Part shown: positions 21,960 through 30,735 of the stretch, one piece after another
Layout of the letters: the number at the start of each line of letters is the position of its first letter
How positions within the stretch are numbered: the first letter of the stretch is position 1
Source: Rhodotorula mucilaginosa
Lineage: Eukaryota > Basidiomycota > Microbotryomycetes > Sporidiobolales > Sporidiobolaceae
DNA: 64,000 nucleotides
NCBI GenBank assembly: GCA_034406715.1
Contig: CP137871.1
Coordinates: 1,178,001-1,242,000 of the forward strand
Direction: 5' to 3'
Notes under the pieces: generated by a model
Database searches by the model: none
The model's input: only the letters and a program-made list of their open reading frames with translations
What the model was told of the DNA's origin: nothing
Translations under genes and position numbers: made by a program

Positions 21960-24692
21960 ATGCGCCTCTCGCGATGCTTTCCTCCCGCGACGAGGCCTCC
22001 AGACCCGCTCGCCTGGTCCGGCTGGCGAACCCAATCGCCGCCAACACCGGCGCCTCCGAGAGCAGCAGCGGGGAGCGGACCAGCTGGAGCGTCGGCTCCA
22101 CCGCCTGCAGTGGCCAGGGCGCGTCAGGCAGCAGCGTCTCGGGTGGTCGCCGACGAGCAGCGACGGCGTCAACCACCCGTCGCTTCGACCTCCTCGACGA
22201 GACCGAACCGAGACCGCGCCCAAGACGAGCTGCAGCAGCTCGTATCGTCGTTCCCGACCGCGCAGGCTCGCATCGTGCACCGGTCGATCGCGCAAGTCCA
22301 GTCCGACATCGCGACTTGCCGACGAGCGTGTGTCGCGGCACATGCGGCCCTCTCCTCTCTCCAGCAGCATCGCCGGGCTGCCGAGTCTACACAGACGTCT
22401 TGGAAGGGCAAAGGCAAGGCGACCGACGAAGAATCAGCAGTGGTCCCGCCCGAACTCGAACGCAAAGTCGTCCGACTCGTCGCCGAAACGACGCGGTTGC
22501 TCCTCCATCTCGGGCAGGTTCAGGCTGCTGCAGATCTCGACCGCGCCTTCTTCACCACGCGCAAAACAACCCGATCCGAGCAGCGGCGGCGGCAACAGCA
22601 ACTCGCACCGAGGAAGGACGGCGCTGCCGCCGCGGACGAGGCGTCGGGGTTGTCGCTCGGAGACGGGTTGGGACTGCCCCGGGGCAGGGATCATCTCGCG
22701 TGGATGCAGGCTGTGGCTCTCCAACTACAACTACAACAACAAGAGCAGAGAGGAGGAGGAGGAGGAGGAGCGAACGGGTCAGCACCGCGGCCTGGTGAGG
22801 GAATGCCGGAGGCGCAAAAGAGAAAGGTGTTGCGAGGGGTTGAAGCTTTGTTGGCGGGAGCGCGGAAACACGCCGGCGGGCCAGGTCCACCGAGGAGGAG
22901 GAGGGACTCGGCCGCGCAGACGCGATCTACGACTCCGCCGTCGGACCTCCTTGCCTTCGCCGCGCGGCGGATGGGCGCCGTCCAGCAACTCGTCCGCTCA
23001 GCGGCGGCGTCGAACTCCCCGAACTCAGTCGCTACCGCAGATCGACGAGCCGGCGTCAGAGGGCGGGGGGAAGAGATCCGCGCATGGTTGCACGACGTCA
23101 AGAGGGCGGAATGTGAACGCGGCGACGAGATGGTCTCGATGGCGCTGCTCGAGTCCGGGTTGGCAAGGCTCGAAACGGCGCTCGAAGGGTTCGAGAGGCA
23201 GGCGCGGCGAGGAGGAGGAGGGGGAGCCAGTGGACGTGGCGGGATTGGCGGGATTGGCGAAGGGCCGCTGATGAACAAGGTGGATGGCGACATTGAGCGG
23301 TTGGTGAGGTCGCTCGAAACGGAGCCAACTTCGCCTCGCACCGTCACGCCAAAGCAGGTCCGCCGCCATGCGCACATCCTCGCCCTCGCGATCCGGTTCC
23401 TCCTCTTCCGACATCGACTCGCAGTACCGGATCGGCATGCGTCGTCGTCATCCCCGTCATCGGGACCGGGTCCGGTCGATCCGCTCTTGTCCGCCTCGCA
23501 ACTCTACGCCGTGTTGCTCAAAGTTCCGCTACCTGCGGTCGTCACGCCGGATCTCGTAGCCGAGGTCCGAACGAGGCAAACGTCGTCCCTGTTTCGGCTG
23601 CTCGACGCACATCTGACCGCCGCCGCCGCCACCGCCGCGCCGCAGCAGCACGATCAGCATCGCCGCACTCTCGACCGAAGCCTTGACCTGCTCGACTTGA
23701 CGATGGATCGACTCCGATCCTACGAGACTGCGACGAGCGGCGGTCTTGTCCGTCGCGACTCGGACTCGGACTCGGACTCGCACGACGAGGACGAGGGCGA
23801 GGGCGAGGGAGGCGCGCTGCTGAGGAGGTCGCTGAGGTTGGGCGTGTCGGCGCAGACGTACCAACGCTTGCTGCGCCACTTGGCCGAACCGTTCCGACCT
23901 CGTTCGTCGTCGCGTCCGGACCATCCCGCTTCGCGCCAGTATCACCACCACCACCACCACCACCACCACCACCACCACCATCAGCATCGTCCTCGCTCTC
24001 AGCAAGGTCCTTCCGGTCACCCGACCGTACAACCACCGAGTTTTGCGACCCTCTCGCGCGCGTTGGACGTGATTGCCCGCTGCCGTGCGCACGATCGCCG
24101 CCTCTTCCTCCTTCCCTCCGCCGCTGCGACACCAACAGCTCTGCCATCGACTGTTGGAGGCAACGTCTTCTGCCACCCGAAAACAACGATCCATTTCGTC
24201 CGCGCGTGGTTCGCGGCCCCGACTCCGACTCTTGCACAGCATTCACCACCGCCACCTCCGCCTCCGTTTCGGACGGATTTGACCTCACCGGCGGAGTCGT
24301 CGTCGGTGGCGACTGCTGGCGGCTCCTCCGAGATCGCGTACCGCCTCGAAAGCCTGCTCACTTTCGTCGACGCGATCGACGCACAGTCGCGTTCTTCTCG
24401 TCAGGAGCCGGAGGAAACAGGCGACGACGACGTCGTCGTGGTTGCCGCCGCTCTTCGGAGTCGGAAAGTCGTCGCCAAGGCCGTGCGCGAGATTATCGAG
24501 CAGAGATGGGGGGTCGTCCGCGTCGGACGAACGTCGCCGGCAGCAGACGCGTCGTCGTTGTTGTCGTCGTCCTCTTCCCTTGATACTGGCGATGGCGATG
24601 GCGAGTCGACGGGTTCGGACTCGAAGCACGCACCGGTTCGAGACTGGAGGGACCTCGTGGTCGAATCGAGGTTGGATGAATGGCTCAACTAG
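21960..24692 (+). CDS. Hypothetical protein, intronless, with a poly-His tract
   Basis: A single uninterrupted frame of 910 codons from the ATG at 21960; the frame remains open a little further upstream. I do not recognise the family. The first 30 residues are Arg-rich without acids (MRLSRCFPPATRPP) and could be a mitochondrial presequence. Helical, Arg/Leu/Glu-rich segments such as ELERKVVRLVAETTRLLLHL and HAHILALAIRFLLF alternate with Gly-, Ser- and Gln-rich linkers. A run of 13 His codons (about 23943-23981) and an (SD)n stretch near 23760 follow. The C-terminus, KAVREIIEQRWG to ESRLDEWLN, looks structured. Third-position GC is very high, as expected for a real gene here. Complementary frames are also long because of GC bias and are rejected. 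Confidence 0.65.
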   Translation: MRLSRCFPPATRPPDPLAWSGWRTQSPPTPAPPRAAAGSGPAGASAPPPAVARARQAAASRVVADEQRRRQPPVASTSSTRPNRDRAQDELQQLVSSFPTAQARIVHRSIAQVQSDIATCRRACVAAHAALSSLQQHRRAAESTQTSWKGKGKATDEESAVVPPELERKVVRLVAETTRLLLHLGQVQAAADLDRAFFTTRKTTRSEQRRRQQQLAPRKDGAAAADEASGLSLGDGLGLPRGRDHLAWMQAVALQLQLQQQEQRGGGGGGANGSAPRPGEGMPEAQKRKVLRGVEALLAGARKHAGGPGPPRRRRDSAAQTRSTTPPSDLLAFAARRMGAVQQLVRSAAASNSPNSVATADRRAGVRGRGEEIRAWLHDVKRAECERGDEMVSMALLESGLARLETALEGFERQARRGGGGGASGRGGIGGIGEGPLMNKVDGDIERLVRSLETEPTSPRTVTPKQVRRHAHILALAIRFLLFRHRLAVPDRHASSSSPSSGPGPVDPLLSASQLYAVLLKVPLPAVVTPDLVAEVRTRQTSSLFRLLDAHLTAAAATAAPQQHDQHRRTLDRSLDLLDLTMDRLRSYETATSGGLVRRDSDSDSDSHDEDEGEGEGGALLRRSLRLGVSAQTYQRLLRHLAEPFRPRSSSRPDHPASRQYHHHHHHHHHHHHHQHRPRSQQGPSGHPTVQPPSFATLSRALDVIARCRAHDRRLFLLPSAAATPTALPSTVGGNVFCHPKTTIHFVRAWFAAPTPTLAQHSPPPPPPPFRTDLTSPAESSSVATAGGSSEIAYRLESLLTFVDAIDAQSRSSRQEPEETGDDDVVVVAAALRSRKVVAKAVREIIEQRWGVVRVGRTSPAADASSLLSSSSSLDTGDGDGESTGSDSKHAPVRDWRDLVVESRLDEWLN

Positions 24693-25266
24693 TCGCTCGG
24701 TGACAGGTCGGTCCGCGTGGTGGACGACCGAGCGTTAAGAATGGCCAGAGTGCGCTGCCTCCTTCACACTTCTTGGTGAGTTTGAGTCAACCTCTTACGA
24801 CTCCAGCGCCTTGATGCGCGCTTCTTGACACTTTGTCCCGAGGGACTAACCGCATTCCGCTTTCTTCCCTTTATTCAGGCGTCCTCGATGTTGGGCAACC
24901 ACTGGCGCCCCCCTCCCCTTTCTTTTGCCCTCCCCTTTTCTTTCCTTGTCGGTAGCTCGGCCCTGTTCCCGTGACGATGATCATGTTGTTTGTATAAAGA
25001 CTTCGCTCGTTTCCTCGCACCTTCCCCTCGCCGCCCGCATTGCAACATCGCTTTTTCTTGTCTTGTCCAAGACTGGTGTTGCCGACGGAAACCGCCACAT
25101 CGGGAGACAGTATGCACCGGGTGGGCCCTCGCGTGGAAAGATAGGTGTGAGAATTGCAAGTGGGGCGTTGGATGCGAGAGGTCAGGGAGGGGGAGTTTAT
25201 ACAAGGGTTGGTCGATGGTTCCTCTACCGAAGGGTTTCCGCGAATGGGGGAGCACACTTTGCGACC
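24693..25266. other. Convergent 3' intergenic region
   Basis: 574 bp between the ends of the intronless ORF (plus) and GRX5 (minus), probably two 3' UTRs. Frames seen here are short and lack domains. Confidence 0.5.
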
Positions 25267-25899
25267 TCATGCCTCTGCGCCCGGTTCGGCGGTCCCCTCT
25301 GCCTCGACGAGGCCCTTTTCGACGAGGAGCTTTTCGAGTTCGCCGTTCTGGTGCATCTGGAGGGCAATGTCGCACCCTCCGATGAACTCGCCGCCGATGT
25401 ACAATTGCGGGATCGTCGGCCACGAACTGAGTGTGTGTGTGCGCGCTAAGCGGTCAGCGGGTGATTGAGAGGAGGGGTAAAGGAGTGGCGGAAACGGACC
25501 TGTACTCTTTGATGCCCTCGCGGAGTTCCTGGTCTTCGAGGCAGTTGAAGGCGACAATCTTTTCCTCTGGGACGCCCTGGACTTCGAGGATCTGGCAGAC
25601 TGCGCGCGAGAAGCCGCACTGGGGCATGGACGGGGTCCCCTTCATGAAGAGGACGAGCGGGTGCTTGTTGACGACCTGCGCGCGGGGCAAGGGGGAGGGT
25701 CAGGAAGGACTAAAAGAAGCAGGTCTATAGTGGCACGCACGCCATCGATCTTGTTGCGAGCGTCCTGCGAGAGGTTGCGGTGTTGGGATGCGATGCGGGC
25801 CCAGTTTGGTCGGCTCGCGAGCGGAGCGCGGGCTTGCGCGGTCCACGAGGCGGGGCGGGCTGCGGTGCGGAGCAATCCGGTCCAAGAAGCGGCGCTCAT
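25267..25899 (-). CDS. GRX5: Mitochondrial monothiol glutaredoxin Grx5
   Basis: Fe-S cluster carrier of the mitochondrial ISC pathway. Exons 25899-25741, 25675-25500 and 25426-25267. The N-terminus, [19 protein letters not shown], is a typical mitochondrial presequence (Arg, Ser and Ala, no acids). The active site is CGFS in [17 protein letters not shown], with the upstream Lys of LFMKG. The glutathione-binding features [18 protein letters not shown] are intact. The C-terminus, [17 protein letters not shown], is longer and more acidic than in Grx5 of budding yeast. An alternating gt run lies in the second intron. It is divergent from a mitochondrially targeted TPR protein. Confidence 0.95.
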
Positions 25900-26006
25900 C
25901 TTCCCTTTCCGAGGCGTGTGTGAGTGGTCGGACTTGACGAGTGGCGAATCGCCGACTCGTCTTTGAGAGTGAATTGAATCCCCTTGTGACGACTCTAGTC
26001 AAAGCG
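25900..26006. promoter_or_regulatory. Compact divergent promoter, GRX5 / TPR gene
   Basis: 107 bp lie between two ATGs, both of which begin predicted mitochondrial presequences. Any promoter elements must be shared or overlap the transcribed regions. No TATA-like element is obvious. Confidence 0.55.
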
Positions 26007-27079
26007 ATGCTCTCGAGGGTTGCGATCCGGTCAGCGAGTCGTACATTCCGCTCCGCCCTGCCACTCCGAGCCGCCGCATCGCGCTCTCCATCGTCGCGTC
26101 CTGCTCCTGCTCTCGCTTTCTCCCGCTTTGCCTCGTCGACGACGCCGCACTCTTCGACGATGGATCCGCAACAGGTCGCAGCCCAGCAGGCTCTCGACCA
26201 GGGCACCGAAGCCCTCGCGAGCGGCGACTTTGAAGCTGCCAAGGCCGCCTACCAGCGCAGCGTCGACGTCAAACAGACCAGCATCGGTCAGTCTCTTCTC
26301 GCTCCCTATGCGATGCGCTTCGGTAGGTTGACGACTTCGTTCTCATTCCGCCCGCAGGCTATTACAACCTCGGAGTCGTGCAGTGAGTCAAGGCTGTCCT
26401 GTTATGAACGAGCAGAGCTGCTCGAAAAGAGGCCGGTCCCTGACCCACCGCGGCCACAGGTACCAACTCCGCGACCTCGCCGGCGCCATCTCTTCGTTCG
26501 AAGCCTCGATCGCTCACACCCCGCCCGAGATCAAGCCCTCGTTCCCGGACCCGGACGCGCCCACTCCGGAACTGACTCCCGCACAAGCCATCCTCGCCGA
26601 CACACACACCAACCTCGGCGCGGCCTACATCCTCTCGCAACCTCCCAACGCCGAAAAGGCCCTCGAACACTTGCAAAAGGCCCTCATGATGAACCCGGAC
26701 GATGGAGAGGTGTGCTACAACCTCGCGGCCGTCCTCGAAGCGACCGGACAACTCGACGACGCCTTGGTCGCGTACGAGCGGTCCATCAAGCTCGGGATCG
26801 AGCGCGCTGCGGTCAACGTCCGGAACGTGAGTGCCCATGATCATTTCTCTCTCTGCTTTTTCTGCATCTCGTGTGACCCGCCAGCCGAGATCCGGCGTCA
26901 ATTACGCTGCAATACGCTTTTCAAGAGCGGCCTGGACTGACAAGCCTCTTCCTCCTACGACGAAACCTTGTGAGCAGATCTCGGCCAAGATCATCGGCAA
27001 GCGGAGAGAGGAGGAGGAGAAAGCCGGCAAGACCGGGGGCTCGGTCGCGTCGCAGGACGTTTCCCCCAACTCGTCCTAA
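26007..27079 (+). CDS. TPR-repeat protein, predicted mitochondrial
   Basis: Exons start at 26007 (MLSRVAIRSASRTFRSALPL, a strong presequence-like stretch). Splices then give SIGYYNLGVVQYQLRDLAGAI, and a last exon begins ISAKIIGKRREEEE. At least three TPR units are visible: AQQALDQGTEALASGDFEAA, then ADTHTNLGAAYILSQ with AEKALEHLQKALMMNP, and GEVCYNLAAVLEATGQLDDA. TPRs mediate protein-protein contacts. No catalytic domain is present and the partner is unknown. An internal Met at 26160 (MDPQQVAAQQ) could start a cytosolic form. It ends at 27079. Confidence 0.8.
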
Positions 27080-27241
27080 GAAACAGCTCTCCCGGCAATC
27101 GTGCCCGCCACATTAGAAGCAGCTTTTTCTTTTCTCGGTAACTCCCCCCAAAGGCGCAATTGCATATTTGAGCGCATACCGCGGCAGACAAAGCAGAGGA
27201 AACCGGTCGTGTTCCCAGCAGGCGGGGCAGGGCAGGGTCTA

Positions 27242-30058
27242 CTACTTCTTTTTCTTCTTTTTGCGCTGGGCCGCCTTGAGCGCGCTCGGGCTTTGCGGTG
27301 GCCCTGGCGGCGGTGGTGGTGGTGGCGCCAACCCGACCGACGCTCCCGCCCACTCGCTCTCGGGCCCTTCCTGCTCGATCCGGTCGCGCATACTCAGCGC
27401 CGCCATCAAGTCGTTCAACTGGTCCTTCAGCTCGTCCACTTCAGCCCGGACCACCTGCGTCGCCTCCTGCTCGTTCCGGAACTCGACTCGCAGGGCGCCG
27501 AGGTTGGCCGAGAGCGAGGCCGTGACGGCGCGTTCGGACGCGAGGTCCGATTCGAGCGCTTTGCGCACCCGCACGGCGTCGGCGCGCTCTTTGCGCCGCT
27601 CGTCCGCCTCGTGCTGCGCTGCCTTCTTCAGCGCGTCCACCTTGTCCTCGAGCCGTTTCTTGTCCGCGTGCCATTCCTCCCCGAGCCGCTTCCTCTCCCC
27701 CTTCAACTCCCTCACCTCTTTCCTCAGCGTGTCCACCTCGACTTCGAGCCCCTCTCGAACCTTTTCCCCGACTTTGACGCGCTCCTTCTCGCGCGCGACT
27801 TCCTCCTCGAACCATTCGCGCTGACTCGACAATTGAGAAGTCATCAGCGTCCCGTACTCGAGCGCGAGCGCTTCCAGCTTGTCCTGCTCGGTCTCGGCGT
27901 CCCGGTCCGGCCCGCCGTACGAGTTGGCAATCTTGTCGGCGAGGTCGTCAGGATCGGCCCCCCTTCCTCCGCCTCCTGGAGCTGAAGGCGACGTCACGCC
28001 GGGGGAAGGCCGGCCCGCGCGCGAGGGCAACTCGATCAGGCGGTCGCCTCCCGCTCCACCTCCCGACACCGAGCTGCCTCGGAGGCGGATCAGGCGGTGC
28101 ACATACTCGTCGTCTGTATGTAAAGGGCGAACGTGAGCACGTAGCAGAAGCTTCATGCTGTCAGGGACCAGATCTCAGCGATACTCGGGCTTCGAGACGC
28201 ACCAAGGTAAGACCAGATCCGGCCTGTCTCGATCTCGAGTGAGAAGCTGCCGTCGTACTGCGTTCTGAGTGGACTCATCTTCAGGTCGTGGAAGCGAAAG
28301 CAGCACGCACGAGTGTCCTGTCTCGGTGAAGTGCGAGTGGGCGTGACCGCCTTGATAACGACCACTGCGGGAGCCGTTGTACGAGCCAGGTCAGCGGACA
28401 CTTCCACTACCCGGTAGGGACGAAGGGTGTACGCACCAGCCGACGTTGCCGCAGATGACGCAGATCCAGAGGTTCGACGGGCTCTGGCAGGTGGAGCACT
28501 TGGAGTCGCTGGATTCGGACGTAATCGTATTGCGGCGTTGGCGGGCGCTGGTTGACCGGCAAACAGGGCATCTGGGTACGGTACGGCGAATCAGAGAAAA
28601 AGTCAATACCGTGTGAGCCTTGATTGCCCCTATGGGGGTCGACAGCGCAGTATTGAACTGACCTCGAGTCGCCCCATTTGAGCAAGCACTGGCAGTGGTA
28701 GTTGTGCTGGCACATGATCTGGACCAGTCCCGTGATGCGCGAGTCGAGCAGCTCGAGGCAGACGGGACATGTCGGCAACTCGACCGGGTCCGTGCCGGGT
28801 GAAGGCGAATCGCTTGTGGATGAAGAGAACGGGTAAGTGAAGGGCGGGGTGGTCGTCGACTTGAGCTTGATGGAAGAGATGGGCACGACGTGGCAGACCT
28901 CGCTCTATTGGGTCCCGTTATAGTACGATCAGGGTTCCGAAATAGGTGAGCAGGTGAGCTGAGGAGCAAAGGACACTCACGTCTTTCGAGTCATGATACG
29001 GCTTTCCGTTGTACATTCGCCGGAATTCGGACGCACTGGGTGCGCTTCGAAAGCGGACCAGGACGAGTGAGCGGTTCGGAGTCGAATCTCTGCATGCGGG
29101 TACTCGTCAATGAGTCGGGCCGACAAAATCTCGGCAGAGAGAGTCCAACGTCACAACCGAATCGGTAAGGAATGGCGACGCACCGGAGCATGCGCACTTG
29201 CTCGACTTCTTCGAGCGCTGGTGCGATGAACGAGAGCAACGCGGCGGCGTTCAGGACGCCCGGGACCGAGATCAAGCCGACGGTGCGACCGTCGTCCTCG
29301 TCGCGAGCTTTGCGCTTCTCGTCGCGGGTACTTTCGCTCGCCCCGGCTTCTCGATACAGGTGGATCGTTCCCCAATACAGATCCGTGGAGCCGCTCGTCT
29401 CGGGTGGTCGTGGTGGTGATGGCGGCGGCGGCGGACTGGATAAGGAGGGTCGGAATGGGAGCGTCGGGCTCGTTTTCTCTCCGCCTGATCCAGTCAAAGG
29501 GAGGTTGGTCGTCATGGCGCGAGGCGATACGACCCCGTTGAAGCTCCCGCGTGGTTCGGGATAGTCGATCGAGTCTATCGCGAGCGGGCCAAAGCGGAAA
29601 TCGACGACGGCTTGATGTTGGACGGCTCCGAATGAAGGAACGGCGCCCTTGGAAGGGGTCCACAAGTCGGCGGTCGCGATCGGCGGTGGACTCGGCAGCC
29701 CGAACGACTCTGACCAGATGCGGGGACTCGGAGACCTACGCTGTTCGAGCGTCGGAGAAGTCGCGAGCGCAGGCGCACCGGCCGTACCAGCCGCCGAGAG
29801 GGTCGACGGCGTCCGCGTGTCGAGGGTCCTCGTCGCCGGTAGCTTTGTGCGCCAGAAGCTCGTCCCACTCGGTGGCAGAACCAGGCGGTGCTCGGTCGCG
29901 CGCAGGTCTGCGTCGAGCGCGGGCGGCAAGCGAGTCCGAGTCGTCGGCACAAGTGGGGAGCAAGAGCGAGCGTCGTGCACGAGCGCAGTGTGGTCGTAGC
30001 ACTCGATCACGATGCAGTACCGACGGTCGTCGTCAACTTCGCCGAGCAGCTCAGGCAT
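27242..30058 (-). CDS. ETP1: BRAP/Etp1-type RING and UBP-zinc-finger ubiquitin ligase
   Basis: Cytoplasmic E3 ligase family (human BRAP/IMP, yeast Etp1). The N-terminal part, from MPELLGEVDDDRRYCIVIE, leads to FRFGPLAIDSIDYPE and the BRAP2 RNA-binding-like domain (GTIHLYREA, VGLISVPGVLNAAALLSFIAP). The RING follows near 28790-28550, with CPVCLELLDSRITG, MCQHNYHCQCLLKW and CPVCR. The ZnF-UBP domain is spliced across three introns: CSTCQSPSNLWICVICGNVG, then CGRYQGGHAHSHFTETGHS, then SFSLEIETGRIWSYL. The 3' exon encodes a long coiled coil (about residues EQDKLEALALEYGT to LNDLMAALSMRD), a poly-Pro run and a terminal poly-Lys run. The start at 30058 is the first ATG of the conserved block. Confidence 0.88.
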
Positions 30059-30735
30059 CCATACGGATTGATGCAGCGAGCGGGGAGTCGAAGAAGGCGA
30101 AGAGGCGGATTCTGATGAACTCGCTCTCTCACATCGGGAAACAGGTCGTGACAGATGCAGAGTGGGATGTGGATGCGAGTGTATTTCAGTCCGAGTGCGC
30201 AGACGAGATCTAGATATCGGAACTCGACGACGAGACCCGCTGCGAACATTCAAGGTTAGCTGCTCTTCGCTCCGAGTCGCACGCTTACCAGCCTGCTGCG
30301 ATCTTGTCGCGGGAGAACGGCGATGTCGGAGAGCTTGATGTTGTGGTCGTAGATAGGTCAGAGAGGCCCCGTTAGTGCGACGCCGGGTCCACGAAGACGA
30401 CGACGGAAGAAGCGACGACGACGTCCGGGAAAGAAGAAATGAGAGGCGGTAGGTCGGTCCGCCAAGGAGTCCCCCGCCAGAGAGAGGTGGCGACGAACGA
30501 GGACTCGTAGGGAAAACTTCGTCGAGGAGGGCTCGCCGAGCGGGTGATAACGACAACAGGATACGAGAGATCGAATGTATGGGGATGAACGGCTGCTCGC
30601 GAGCGGCGGCGGGGTATATGTGCATTGGTGACCGGTATCGAGGCGTATTGAAGGGGTCATGGTAGAGATAGTGGGAAAGCGGACGGGGAGGCGGTGCGGT
30701 CAGGGACGAGCTGGCGAATGACTTTGCGTCGCCGT
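30059..30735. other. Intergenic with an unexplained minus-strand open frame
   Basis: 677 bp between the BRAP-like start and the 3' end of the acidic gene. A minus-strand frame through about 30700-30370 reads, for example, HYLYHDPFNTPRYRSPMHIY and ILLSLSPARRALLDEVFPTS. A GTAAGC...CTAAC...GCAG intron-like pattern lies at 30288-30241. No family is recognised. It may be BRAP promoter sequence only, or an unrecognised small gene. Confidence 0.35.
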
